DNA of 51,347 nt from Methanomicrobia archaeon (lineage in GTDB: Archaea; Halobacteriota; Bog-38; Methanoflorentales; Methanoflorentaceae), in assembly GCA_015661395.1 (NCBI GenBank), contig JACWML010000018.1:1-51347 (forward strand), given 5' to 3'. The notes under the pieces are model-generated. The model did no database searches. It was not told the DNA's origin and saw only the letters and a list, made by a program, of their open reading frames with translations. Shown here piece after piece: positions 25,733 through 34,955 of this stretch (position 1 is the first letter of the stretch; each line of letters starts with the position of its first letter). A program made the position numbers and the translations under genes.

Positions 25733-25739
25733 TTTTTTT
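25733..25739 (+). terminator. Oligo-T terminator of the hydrogenase operon
   Basis: Seven T about 25 nt after the last stop. The following sequence carries the trxB-like promoter element CTTAAAAGCTTTC (25797-25809), so transcription probably ends here. Confidence 0.45.
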
Positions 25740-25836
25740 CAACGCGGCGGCGCCAGATTGTTTCAGTGTGTGACGATCGACGGTAGCAAGCAATATTCTT
25801 AAAAGCTTTCGCGCAAATCTCATTTCGGAATTCACC

Positions 25837-26784
25837 ATGGAACAGAGCGCTGCACTGCATGACCTGATAATCGTTGGCGGCGGCCCCGCGGGGTTGACCG
25901 CAGCAGTCTACGCGACTCGAAAGATGCTGGACGTACGGCTGATTACCGAGAACATCGGCGGTCAGGTTCTTTACAGCCTCAACGTCGAAAACTACATGGG
26001 CTATCAGTTCATATCAGGCCCAGATTTAATGGATCGCTTCGAAAAGCAGGTCGAAAAGTACAACGTGCAACGAACCTTCGCGCAAGTAAAAAGTGTGAGC
26101 AAAGAACGCGACGCATTCGTGGCGCGCACCGAGACAGACGAAGAGTATCGCTCAAAAACGATTATTATTGCCACGGGAAAAAGATCACGCACGCTCGATG
26201 CCAAGGGTGTGGAGAGATTCGTTGGTCGCGGCGTTAGCTATTGTGCTACATGCGACGCGCCACTTTTTATGGACATGGACGTCGTGGTACTCGGCGGCGG
26301 GAACTCCGCCATTACCGCTGCATACGAGCTAATGAACATTGCGCGAAAAGTGTATCTCATCAACCGAAGCCCTTGGACGGCAGATGAGGTATGTTTGGAG
26401 AAAATTCGCGACGCCGCAAACGTAGAACTACTTGTTGGGTATCAGCTCACCGAGGTGAAGGGAGACACCACGGTCAATGCCGCCGTCTTCCGCAACCTCA
26501 CTGACAACTCATTGATATCACTTCCGGTCACCGGCATATTCATCGAAATCGGCCTGATTCCGAATTCGGACGTTGTGAGGGACCTCGTCACGCTTAACGA
26601 GAATGGGGAGATCATCGTCAGCTACAACTGTGCGACAAGTGTTCCCGGCATTTTCGCAGCAGGCGATGTTACCACGGTTCCCGAAAAACAGATCATCGTC
26701 GCAGCTGGGGAGGGTGCAAAGGCTGCGATAAGCGCCTACAAATACTTATTGAAAGAGGGGAAACATGCTGTTGCCAGCTACTGA
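25837..26784 (+). CDS. Thioredoxin reductase-like flavoprotein
   Basis: FAD-binding GGGPAGLTAAVYA at the N-terminus, the redox-active pair SYCATCD near residue 137, a second nucleotide-binding loop VVVLGGGNSAIT and the C-terminal FAD motif PGIFAAGDV are all present at normal spacing. The 315-residue length fits the family. After the second glycine loop the sequence lacks the HRRxxxRA arginine pair typical of NADPH-specific enzymes (it reads LINRSPWTADEV). The electron donor may therefore be NADH, F420H2 or ferredoxin. A TATA-like element at 25797-25809 gives a leader near 10 nt. The ferredoxin gene follows after 27 bp and is probably cotranscribed. Confidence 0.85.
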   Translation: MEQSAALHDLIIVGGGPAGLTAAVYATRKMLDVRLITENIGGQVLYSLNVENYMGYQFISGPDLMDRFEKQVEKYNVQRTFAQVKSVSKERDAFVARTETDEEYRSKTIIIATGKRSRTLDAKGVERFVGRGVSYCATCDAPLFMDMDVVVLGGGNSAITAAYELMNIARKVYLINRSPWTADEVCLEKIRDAANVELLVGYQLTEVKGDTTVNAAVFRNLTDNSLISLPVTGIFIEIGLIPNSDVVRDLVTLNENGEIIVSYNCATSVPGIFAAGDVTTVPEKQIIVAAGEGAKAAISAYKYLLKEGKHAVASY

Positions 26785-26811
26785 ACCCCGCACGAAGAGC
26801 AGAGTGACTCT

Positions 26812-27411
26812 ATGACTGAGGTAGTGACCGTCAATCTGAAGAGATGCGAAAACTGTGGCGTCTGCGAAATGGCGTGCGCAGAACGACACGGCGGAAAAGC
26901 GCGCCTGAAAGTGAAAGACGTGCTACAGTCGAGGGGGCTCATATTCGACGACGAAGCGCTCCCTATCGTATGCAAACAATGTGAAAACCCGGCGTGCATC
27001 GAGGTGTGCAAGCCGAAGGCCATTGTGCGGGAGAACGGCGTCATATTCATCGACGAAGACAAGTGCATCGGCTGCGGCAGGTGCGCGAAGAGCTGCCCGT
27101 TCAATGCGATCTTCATCGAAGAGAGCCCCGCTGCGCCGGCGCGTGACGCGGACGAGCTAAGCGTTTTTCGCATGCTGTTTGACAGGAGGGCGACGAGTGC
27201 CGAGACCGAACGTACGCGAAAGCGCAAAACTACACGAAGGGCATACAAGTGCGATAGGTGCAAGGGGTATGACAATATGGCGTGCGTCGACGCGTGCTAT
27301 TTCAGAGCGCTCTCTAAGCGAGAGTTAAGCGCTCTAAGAAACGGCAAACGTGAGCACTTGGCGTTGCTCGAACAACAACTTACTAAGAAAGAAGCCGTCA
27401 GCGAGACTTGA
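26812..27411 (+). CDS. Four-cluster ferredoxin (HycB/HydN/CooF-like)
   Basis: A 199-residue iron-sulfur protein with four cysteine groups: CENCGVCEMAC, CKQCENPACIEVC, CIGCGRCAKSC and CDRCKGYDNMACVDAC. This is the interleaved pattern of DmsB/HycB-type electron-transfer subunits and predicts four [4Fe-4S] clusters. In formate- and CO-oxidising systems such proteins link a dehydrogenase to a group 4 hydrogenase. Its position just after the group 4 operon and the flavoprotein suggests the same job here, though no dehydrogenase gene is visible (inference). About 45 residues of charged linker separate the third and fourth groups. Confidence 0.85.
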   Translation: MTEVVTVNLKRCENCGVCEMACAERHGGKARLKVKDVLQSRGLIFDDEALPIVCKQCENPACIEVCKPKAIVRENGVIFIDEDKCIGCGRCAKSCPFNAIFIEESPAAPARDADELSVFRMLFDRRATSAETERTRKRKTTRRAYKCDRCKGYDNMACVDACYFRALSKRELSALRNGKREHLALLEQQLTKKEAVSET

Positions 27412-27523
27412 CGGAACGGAATTTCACGCGCACGCCAAATGAGACGCGCACACGGCCTGCCAGGCTGCCCGCTTCCGCGGTTAACCTTATATTTTCGGCA
27501 CTCTTACCTATTGAGAGACCGCT

Positions 27524-28954
27524 ATGGAAGTCCTCCTCGTTAATCCCCCCGACATCAAATCCAAATATAAGGACGTGTTAGGCCTCACCGCGCCTCCCCT
27601 AGGTCTCGCGTACATTGGCGCCGTACTGGAAGAGAACGATGTCAAGGTCACCATTTTAGATGCGCCGGCGCTCGATATGGATTTCCAGGGCTACCAGCGA
27701 GAGCTTGCAAATAAGCACGTCGATCTGCTCGGGGTGCAGACGACGACGCCGACGATCAAGCAAGCTCTGACAGTGGGCAAAATTACCAAAGAGCTCTACC
27801 CTGAGTGCATGGTCACAATGGGCGGATACCACGCCACCTTCATGCCAGAGCAGGTCTTGCGTGAAAACGACTTTGTCGATGTCGTAGTCAGGAATGAGGG
27901 GGAATTCGCTACCCTCGAGCTCGTCGACGCTATAGAGAACGAAAAACCCCTGCGCAACATTGATGGCATCAATTACCGCGACGGCGACCGCCTAGTTCAA
28001 ACGCCCAAACGAAGGCCTATCGAAGATCTCGATGCCCTGCCGTTCCCCGCGCGTCACCTCCTTCCGATGAGCGAATACATGCTCTTTGGACGCAAACAGG
28101 TCTTAGCCACCATGATCTGCAGCAGAGGATGCCCGATGGGCTGTTCGTTCTGCGCGTCAAGTGCGATGCACGGGCGACGAGTCCGTTTCAGATCGCCAGA
28201 GAACGCTGTCCGCGAGATGGAACAGGTAGTCGATGAGTACAAAGTCAGAATGGTCGGCTTCATGGATGATACCTTCACCCTGTTTCCGAAGTGGGTGCAC
28301 AGCTTCTGTACTGGGATAATCAGCCGCGGAATTGACGTCGTATGGGGATGCACAGCGCGGGTCGATCGGTTCAATAAAGAGCTGCTCTCGCAGATGTGGA
28401 AGGCGGGCTGTCGAACGCTGCTTTTTGGCGTTGAGAGCGGGAATCAGACGATCCTAGACAATGTCCAGAAGGGCACCAAAGTAGGACAGGCCAAGCGCGC
28501 CTTCAAAACCGCAAAAGACATCGGCATGCATACGATCGCGTCAATGACTCTGGGAATGCCCGGCGAAAACAAAACTACTATCGATGAAACAATTGGCTTC
28601 GCAAAACAGGTGAACCCCGACTATGCTCTCTTCTCGCTCGCTACGCCGTACCCGGGCACCAAGTTCTACGAACTCGCGAGCAAAATGGGCCTCATTAGAA
28701 TAAAAGATTGGACGCACTTCACTCTGCTCACGCCGGTCATTGAGACCGTTGATCTCACGCTCAGAGAACTTCAGGACACGCAAAGAGAGGCTTTCAAAGA
28801 GTTCTACTTGAGGCCAAACTATCTCTTCAAGCAATTAACCCGAGACAAGCTCATGTTCGCCCTAGTAATGTACAAAGTGTTCAAAGGCACGCTCAAGATG
28901 AAGTCGACGCCCATTCTCGGCACGGCGGTTGACCCGCACGCAGAAGATCAGTAA
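27524..28954 (+). CDS. B12-binding-type radical SAM protein of unknown substrate
   Basis: The first 150 residues look like a cobalamin-binding Rossmann domain (VLLVNPPD, PPLGLAYIGAVLEEN, VTMGGYHATFMPE, VVRNEGE). The radical SAM cluster motif CPMGCSFC (Cx3Cx2C) follows near residue 206. The TIM-barrel continues with GFMDDTFT and LLFGVESGNQTILDN, and a C-terminal helical region follows. The 476-residue size suits methyltransferases and lipid-modifying enzymes of this class, including archaeal GDGT ring synthases, but the sequence alone does not decide. CCTTATATTTT (about 27483-27493) is a likely TATA box. It converges on the next gene with 26 bp between stops. Confidence 0.85.
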   Translation: MEVLLVNPPDIKSKYKDVLGLTAPPLGLAYIGAVLEENDVKVTILDAPALDMDFQGYQRELANKHVDLLGVQTTTPTIKQALTVGKITKELYPECMVTMGGYHATFMPEQVLRENDFVDVVVRNEGEFATLELVDAIENEKPLRNIDGINYRDGDRLVQTPKRRPIEDLDALPFPARHLLPMSEYMLFGRKQVLATMICSRGCPMGCSFCASSAMHGRRVRFRSPENAVREMEQVVDEYKVRMVGFMDDTFTLFPKWVHSFCTGIISRGIDVVWGCTARVDRFNKELLSQMWKAGCRTLLFGVESGNQTILDNVQKGTKVGQAKRAFKTAKDIGMHTIASMTLGMPGENKTTIDETIGFAKQVNPDYALFSLATPYPGTKFYELASKMGLIRIKDWTHFTLLTPVIETVDLTLRELQDTQREAFKEFYLRPNYLFKQLTRDKLMFALVMYKVFKGTLKMKSTPILGTAVDPHAEDQ

Positions 28955-28980
28955 TGCGCCTCGCAATCTGAACGGATCGT

Positions 28981-30501
28981 TCAAAAGCTTGATTCGACGG
29001 CCTCTGTTGTCTCGACCGTGGCGTTTGTTGCACGCAGTTTATCCTTGAGCGCGTTATACGCGCGCAGGTTGTAAATGCATCCAATGTCGGGCGCTTTGAT
29101 GTCGTTGAAATACGCATAAGCACGGGCGCGACAACCGCCACAAACGTTCTTGTAATCACACGAGCCGCAGTGTTCCTTAAGTTCGTGCCGTTCCCTGAGC
29201 GACTGCATGACCGCGGCGTTTTTCCAGATATCGACGAACGATTCTGATCGTAAGTCGCCGACAGGTATCGGCATAAACACGCATGGTGTCACGATTCCGT
29301 TGGGCTGAATAGCGCAGTACATGCGGCCGGCCCCACATCCCCCAATGTACTCAGCGAGTAACCCCACCTTGTCGCTGAAACCCGCTGCCCCGAAGTGCGC
29401 AAGTGAGATAATCCCATTTTGTGAGTTCATCATACACACACGTGAGAATTGAGGGGCAGTTGTCAGAATTTCAAAGCTTTCGTCTTGACCGCTCAAGTAC
29501 TCATACATCTGTTGTAAAACGTGCTCGCGAGCGTCCGGGGGCAAATCCATGTCGATGATGTCGGAACCTCGCCCTACGGGGATAAAGTTGAAGATCAAGG
29601 TCCTGTTGACACCAAGCTTCCTGCTTAATGCGACGAGGGCATCCAGTTCGCGGTAGTTTTCATTCGTGATCGTATTGGCGATGCACGAGTATGCGCCATC
29701 TTGAGCCACGACATTTTTAATCCCCGCTACCGTGCGTTCCCAAGCGCCGTTAACTCCCCGAAATGCGTCGTGTTTTACAGGATCGACTGAATCAAGGCTT
29801 ATCTCGAAGTACTCGACGCCAACGTCCCTGAGCCGGCGGACGACGTCTTTCGTCAGCAAAGTGCCGTTGGTCGCCAATGAGAGATACAACCCCTTGCTTG
29901 AGGCATAACGAGCGACTTCCCAGAAGTCGTCTCGTAACAGCGCCTCTCCCCCGGAGAACGCAATGGCGACAACGTCGTTGTCAGCGAGCTGATCCACAAT
30001 GTTGAGCCGCTCGTCGAGGCTGAGCTCATCCTTTGACATTTTGCCTGCACCTTGGTAGCAGTGCTTGCAGCGCAGATTGCACGCATCCGTATAGTTCCAA
30101 ACGACCAAAAAGGGCGCTTGAAGTTTCAGTGGCTTGCTAATACCATACTCCGCTATGCTCTTGACGATATTCGATAGGCCGCGCCGCGTCACCTGCTGAC
30201 TGAAGTATTCTTGCATCTTGGGCCTGTCCACGTGAAAGGACATTCTTCCGAGTTCGACGAACGCACAGATCGGCAGCAGCTTGAGCTTCTTTAGAAGGTG
30301 AAGGTCGTTTTGGCCACTGTACAAGCTCAAAGCTTCGTAGATCGCCTGCTTATCGTCGACACAGAGGCCATGAATGACCTTCCGAATGATGGAATTGCCT
30401 AAAAAGACGTTCACCGAGTTCAGGACCGAATACAGCGGTTCTGACTCTTCTGAGCTGTTTTGTCGACTCCTTGCGGACAGCACGCTACGCGCTCTCGACA
30501 T
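28981..30501 (-). CDS. Radical SAM/SPASM protein of unknown substrate
   Basis: The radical SAM motif CNLRCKHC lies near residue 140, after an unusual N-terminal extension of about 130 residues with no cysteine cluster. The AdoMet GGE motif (FSGGEALLRDD) follows, then a C-terminal SPASM region with auxiliary-cluster cysteines (GCGAGRMYCAI, TPCVF, CGSCDYKNVCGGC, IGC). Proteins of this type modify peptides or act in heme and cofactor synthesis. No obvious precursor peptide is adjacent. I prefer ATG 30501; the GTG just before it adds one residue. A CTTATTATG element about 25-30 nt upstream implies a leaderless message. Confidence 0.85.
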   Translation of the reverse strand: MSRARSVLSARSRQNSSEESEPLYSVLNSVNVFLGNSIIRKVIHGLCVDDKQAIYEALSLYSGQNDLHLLKKLKLLPICAFVELGRMSFHVDRPKMQEYFSQQVTRRGLSNIVKSIAEYGISKPLKLQAPFLVVWNYTDACNLRCKHCYQGAGKMSKDELSLDERLNIVDQLADNDVVAIAFSGGEALLRDDFWEVARYASSKGLYLSLATNGTLLTKDVVRRLRDVGVEYFEISLDSVDPVKHDAFRGVNGAWERTVAGIKNVVAQDGAYSCIANTITNENYRELDALVALSRKLGVNRTLIFNFIPVGRGSDIIDMDLPPDAREHVLQQMYEYLSGQDESFEILTTAPQFSRVCMMNSQNGIISLAHFGAAGFSDKVGLLAEYIGGCGAGRMYCAIQPNGIVTPCVFMPIPVGDLRSESFVDIWKNAAVMQSLRERHELKEHCGSCDYKNVCGGCRARAYAYFNDIKAPDIGCIYNLRAYNALKDKLRATNATVETTEAVESSF

Positions 30502-30691
30502 CACTACTTATTCTGCCACTGAAGCATAATAAGGCTTGTTCCCGAATAAAGGAAAGATCCGGGGCGCAGACGAGCGACATAAAAACCCAATTTTTTAAAA
30601 ACGTGATTAAGGAAACGTCACCTCGACAAGGGCAACGAGAGGAGATGAAACCGGGCGAAACCAAGATAAGCCGTTCTTAGAAATACTCTGA

Positions 30692-30982
30692 TTGTTGGCG
30701 TTTATCGTGGATTCGTCGGAACGCGAAAATGATTTCATCCTCTGCCTATCAAACCACGTAGAGGAGGACCCCAACAGACTTATCGAACGCGGTGAGCTGT
30801 ACGCGCTTGCTAAGGCCAACGGCTTCAGTGAACGAGAAGTGTACCGCTATGCGATGAATTTCGACCTGCTAGGATATGTGAAAGCACAGCCCATTCTTGG
30901 CGGAAAGATAGCATCCTTGAAGCTCACTGCTCAGGGAGTTGACTATGCAAGAGAGCTGAGAGATCAGCAAAAACCGCTTTGA
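30692..30982 (+). CDS. Putative winged-helix DNA-binding protein, small
   Basis: About 96 residues, with a predicted helix-turn-helix (RGELYALAKANGFSEREVYR) followed by a hairpin-like wing (LGYVKAQPILGGKIASLKLT) and a C-terminal helix. This pattern fits a small archaeal transcription regulator or domain of similar fold; I recognise no specific family. The start is uncertain: TTG 30692, the next TTG, or GTG 30707 are possible and none has a clear ribosome-binding site. It stands between the SPASM gene (divergent) and a nitroreductase gene (convergent). Confidence 0.5.
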   Translation: MLAFIVDSSERENDFILCLSNHVEEDPNRLIERGELYALAKANGFSEREVYRYAMNFDLLGYVKAQPILGGKIASLKLTAQGVDYARELRDQQKPL

Positions 30983-31061
30983 AGCTATCTTGCTCTCAGT
31001 TTCAAATGCGTGTAGAAGATCCTGCCGTACTATCAATTGATGGCCTTCTGATTCTCTGCAA

Positions 31062-31733
31062 CTAAAGACCCTTACAGTGAACGACGTCCTGAATCGGCCG
31101 CCGAGCGCTTCGGTACCGGTTCTGCGGGTGGTTCGTATCGGCGTACCCAAGTGCCAGTCCGATGAGTATAGATAGATCTTCCGGGATGTCTAATTCTGCA
31201 CGAACAAGATCAGGGTACGATGCGAAAAGGAAAGCGGGTGCCGAATCCACCTGATATTCTTGTGCCGCCAGCATAACGCTCTGTGCCAACAATCCCATGT
31301 CAAATAATGACCAGGACGAAAGGTTGCGATCCAAGCAAAGAAACACGACAGTCGGCGCACCAAAAAACCGATAATTGGATTCGAACACGCTTTGTCGAAT
31401 GGTGGCTTCGTCGCGTTCTCTGTCTGCGCGTATCAGTCGAGTCCGTTCTGACATCAATTCGGCCATGCGCTGTCGGATGACAGGCGGCCACGTCTGCGGT
31501 GCCGGCAGATCCGGATTGGATGGTACGCGTTTCTGAGACCGTAATGTATACTCCGTGCGCAGCCTCTCAAGCGCCTCTCCCCCCGCGACAAAAATCTCCC
31601 ACGGCTGCGTGTTAGCCCACGAAGGCGCGCGGGTTGCAGCTTTCAGAATCTTCAGAATCGTGTCCTTGCCTACTGGATCTTGCTTGTATGCACGCACGGT
31701 CGAGCGGGCGTGAAGCGCATCTATCACATTCAT
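31062..31733 (-). CDS. Nitroreductase family protein
   Basis: An FMN-dependent oxidoreductase fold of about 223 residues. The N-terminal HARSTVRAY matches the family's RRSxRxF FMN phosphate site. PSWANTQPWEIFVA is the active-site loop, and ILIGLALGYAD precedes the C-terminal RxP motif (SARRPIQDVV). ATG 31733 is preferred because AGAGGT lies about 7 nt upstream; an in-frame start at 31757 is possible but has no such site. Substrate unknown. A second, diverged family member lies at 38.2-38.9 kb. Confidence 0.88.
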   Translation of the reverse strand: MNVIDALHARSTVRAYKQDPVGKDTILKILKAATRAPSWANTQPWEIFVAGGEALERLRTEYTLRSQKRVPSNPDLPAPQTWPPVIRQRMAELMSERTRLIRADRERDEATIRQSVFESNYRFFGAPTVVFLCLDRNLSSWSLFDMGLLAQSVMLAAQEYQVDSAPAFLFASYPDLVRAELDIPEDLSILIGLALGYADTNHPQNRYRSARRPIQDVVHCKGL

Positions 31734-32017
31734 GTTGAATACCTCTTCTCGTGGCAAATTTCTCTATTCACTCCTAAGGTTGTTGCCTTCTTCTTGACAA
31801 CGGGCCGACTATTATCTGTGGGACTACTAATCGTTCTTTCCACGCGCCTTGAGTGTGAACCTATGTAGCTACTTATTGAGCCCGCCTCTCGAAGGTGGCC
31901 AATAAGATTTTGATCGTTCTGTGCGTATTAACGAACGAACTTAGCCAGTTATTATGTAATGGCGGCGGTATTTAGCTCGGTGCGGTGGAACGCGGTTGAT
32001 TCCAAAGGCGAGAGACT

Positions 32018-32473
32018 ATGACACCTGACGAAGTGGGTGCACAACTATCGGAAAACAGCTCCGGAATGAGAAGGGGGGCCCCGCCTGACTATGTCATTGA
32101 ATGGAAAAAGATCGCTACTGTTTTCAACCATAACTTGCTCGTGGCAACTCTAGTATATGCCTACAGTGACGCGGGGGGGCGGACTCGCAAAGCAACTCTG
32201 GTCCTGGCCAAAATAATCGAAGAGTGCGTAGAGGACCCGTTTAGTCGTTTTGTCTTTTGGCTCACCGCAGACTTGAACATCGAGAGTACTCGTTTGGGTG
32301 CAGAAACACGCCACGCTATACGTGCAGAACTTGCAAAGACTATAACGCCGCCGACAGAGTCACAGGTCCAAGACATGAACATGCGGATGAATTCATTGCC
32401 TGACTATGTTCGCGTATTTTACCTAGAGGACTATTTTGAGAGCATGATAAAAAACAAGAAGGAGAGCCACTGA
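32018..32473 (+). CDS. Hypothetical protein, 151 aa
   Basis: I do not recognise this protein. It is soluble, probably mostly helical, with a central hydrophobic helix (NHNLLVATLVYAYSD) and an acidic C-terminal part ending YLEDYFESMIKNKK. It contains one cysteine and no metal motif. The ATG is preceded by GAGAG a few bases upstream. It stands alone: the 280 bp before it and 140 bp after it contain no gene I can support. Confidence 0.5.
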   Translation: MTPDEVGAQLSENSSGMRRGAPPDYVIEWKKIATVFNHNLLVATLVYAYSDAGGRTRKATLVLAKIIEECVEDPFSRFVFWLTADLNIESTRLGAETRHAIRAELAKTITPPTESQVQDMNMRMNSLPDYVRVFYLEDYFESMIKNKKESH

Positions 32474-32614
32474 GCTGCTGTTCAGGCGACTACAGGACGC
32501 GCGTGACTAGTTGCAGCTTGGCCAATTTCCGGCACGAACGGCCTAGCGCTAAATGTTCGTCCGATCTCAGCACGCGTGAATTCTTCGCTCCGCGGGGAGT
32601 CGCTGTTATGAATC

Positions 32615-34051
32615 CTATTGCGGAGAACTATCGTTTTCCCCGCGTTGAATCGCGCGCTGTGCTACCTCGCTGCCGATCTTTAGCCCCTGATCGCAATCAA
32701 GTGGGTAGTGGATACCTGCGTAAAGGCGAGACAGAGACGCTTGTAGCGCCTGGGCTTGTAACTGGCTCTGTTCCTTCGGGAAGATGTAACTCAAGACCCC
32801 TGCGGCCGCGCCGGAAAAGTCGGAGTGACCCGAGGTGTATGAAGGAAAGTTCGGAGTGGCAAACACCGTTTTAATAGTCGGATCGGCCGTAATGGGCCTG
32901 AGTTCCCAATACTCGTACTTGGCTTTCCAACAGCATATCCCAGCGTCCTCTGTCGCGGTATTCATTAGCGCGAGCGTCCGTGCGGCGCGGAGCTCGTCGA
33001 GCGAATAGTTTTGAATCAGGCCGCACGCAATCGCGTTCCAGTGGCCGGTAGGCGTTGAGGTCCCGGCGCCATCGTCCCAAAACTGGGCGATCTGCAGTTG
33101 GTCCGCGGTCCGATTGTTGGTGATCTCTTTGACCTCTTTGAGACCCGCTTCGAATTGCGCGGAGCCAAATGCGGGTGGCGCTGACGGCATGATCAGGTTC
33201 GAGGAATTCAACAGCCACGGGGTGACATTGCCCCAGTTTGGCAAGAGGGGCGGCGTCGCTGGCGATGTCGTGCTGACCCATTTTCCTGGTCCGGTGGGCA
33301 CCGTCCCATTCCACTTGACACTCGAGCCGTCGTTCTTGGCACGGTTAATGACGTCCTGTGCGACAGTGAGGCCGATGACATTGCCAGCGGTAATATCGCT
33401 ACGGAAGTTCACCCCGGCCTCAAGCCGTGATTCGTCGTCTGCAGCAGCTTGTTTGGCCAACCAAGCGGTTTCATTAGGGTACAGGTACGAGAGCACCGCC
33501 GCGGATGCTCCCGCGACAGCGGCGTGATCAGACGGGTACGCGGGGTCGCTGGTTGTCTGCACGGCGGGCTCTATGCTTTGGTCAATGTCGTGGGGGCTGG
33601 ATCGGTTGTACGTGTACTTGTTATTCCACGTAGAAACGAGCGCATCGTACTGCGCCACACTCAACAGCGCATAGACGCGAGAGGCCATGGGCGCTGATGT
33701 GCTGTCTTTTATGACCAAACTGCGCGCGATCGCGTTCCACTGCACAACTGAACCGTTATTCCAATAATCGATGCTTTCGTTGACCGCAGCCGTCCGGTTG
33801 AGCTGAAGCGCCTTCAGCTCATTGACATCTTGAGTGAACTGTGGCGAGCCTTGCGATGGTGGAGGGAGGGACCGTATCTCATCGCTTGAACTTAAGACGA
33901 ACGTCTTCCAGGTTCCGCCCGTTGGCTCTGCAGCAAGCACGGCGCCTCCTGAGCTTGTCGAGTTATTTGTCGACGTAAGACACCCGCTGGCGCTGACGGC
34001 GACGAGCACCACAACGAGAACAATAGCTATCAGTGTGTGTTTCAGCCTCAC
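32615..34051 (-). CDS. Two-domain vanadium haloperoxidase/PAP2-like lipoprotein
   Basis: A GTG start at 34051 gives a signal ending VSASGC, a lipoprotein-type cleavage site, so the protein is probably attached outside the cell. The rest consists of two related halves of the acid phosphatase/vanadium haloperoxidase fold. The C-terminal half has all three motifs: KYEYWELRP, SYTSGHSDFSG and SRLYAGIHYPLD. The N-terminal half has KYTYNRSSP and YPSDHAAVAG, but its third motif reads SRLEAGVNFRSD, where Asn replaces the essential His. So one catalytic and one degenerate domain. A longer in-frame start exists upstream but would bury the signal. Peroxidase or phosphatase activity cannot be told from sequence. 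Confidence 0.8.
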   Translation of the reverse strand: MRLKHTLIAIVLVVVLVAVSASGCLTSTNNSTSSGGAVLAAEPTGGTWKTFVLSSSDEIRSLPPPSQGSPQFTQDVNELKALQLNRTAAVNESIDYWNNGSVVQWNAIARSLVIKDSTSAPMASRVYALLSVAQYDALVSTWNNKYTYNRSSPHDIDQSIEPAVQTTSDPAYPSDHAAVAGASAAVLSYLYPNETAWLAKQAAADDESRLEAGVNFRSDITAGNVIGLTVAQDVINRAKNDGSSVKWNGTVPTGPGKWVSTTSPATPPLLPNWGNVTPWLLNSSNLIMPSAPPAFGSAQFEAGLKEVKEITNNRTADQLQIAQFWDDGAGTSTPTGHWNAIACGLIQNYSLDELRAARTLALMNTATEDAGICCWKAKYEYWELRPITADPTIKTVFATPNFPSYTSGHSDFSGAAAGVLSYIFPKEQSQLQAQALQASLSRLYAGIHYPLDCDQGLKIGSEVAQRAIQRGENDSSPQ

Positions 34052-34283
34052 ATATTTTTCACGACCGGATGAGTATAAATAATTCCTCCTGTGTGCTACC
34101 AAGCTTTCCTACCCACTTTTCTCCGTACGCGGATTAGTCTACAAAAACCCGACAACGTGTCGATCTGCCAACGTTACTAATGCGTCATAGAGCGATTGCT
34201 GAAACACCCAGCGCCAACGAAATATCGTCAAATCCGACACCTAGTTTGGAACACGTGCCGGGGAAGGCATTTTTCGCTTGTGC

Positions 34284-34955
34284 TCAATAGCCTAAAGATT
34301 CGTCGATGAGAATCAGGGTCACTCTGCCCTTAATTTCCTCATTCGCGAGAATTGCACATTTTCCGATCTGACTCGGGGCTCCGTATGCCCTCTTCGCACG
34401 GACGTTTTCTAGAGGGTAAGCATACTCCCAGACGCGGCGCAAGGCGTGGTCAAGCGTGGGGGCGATCTTGTTAGTGCCGCTCATGATTATCAGGTGAGCT
34501 GCAGCATACAGCCACGCTCCGACACGGCTCCCTGACCTATCGCACGCGACAATTTCGCCTGACTGCGCAATGGCATTGGCTCCCGAGATGAAATAATCAG
34601 CCGTCACAGATCTCCTTCTTAGGTCACGTCTCTTTTGTTCGTCATTTTCGGCAACGATAGCGCGATGAAGATTCTTCCATCGTGATTCATCACTATTCAC
34701 GTATGCTTCGTAGCCAATCTCGACCAGCGTAGTTGACGAGCCGTGCATCACTTCTGCCTCTGGCGGAATCAAGTCTTTTAGTATTTCGAGGGCAATTTTT
34801 CCATTTTTTGCACGAACTACCGCTATCCCGCGCTGCGCTATTGCTTCGACCGTTTGGGCCACTTCGTTGTCGGGCGGCAGTTGATTCCACTTTTCCGGGT
34901 CAACGTGAGCTTCGGCGAAGAGGTTTGCTGCGCTATATAGAGTGGGTTTAACCAT
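34284..34955 (-). CDS. LUD-domain (DUF162/LutC-like) protein
   Basis: The 223-residue protein matches the LUD fold of LutC/YkgG: AQRGIAVVRAKNGKIALE, EVMHGSSTTLVEIGY, ADYFISGANAIAQSGEIV and a later LIIMSGTNKIAPTLDHALRR. In bacteria these proteins take part in lactate oxidation with LutA and LutB, but no such partner genes are here, so the role is open. A TATA box TGTATATAGG (about 34985-34994) lies roughly 35 nt upstream of the ATG, giving a very short leader. Confidence 0.8.
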   Translation of the reverse strand: MVKPTLYSAANLFAEAHVDPEKWNQLPPDNEVAQTVEAIAQRGIAVVRAKNGKIALEILKDLIPPEAEVMHGSSTTLVEIGYEAYVNSDESRWKNLHRAIVAENDEQKRRDLRRRSVTADYFISGANAIAQSGEIVACDRSGSRVGAWLYAAAHLIIMSGTNKIAPTLDHALRRVWEYAYPLENVRAKRAYGAPSQIGKCAILANEEIKGRVTLILIDESLGY

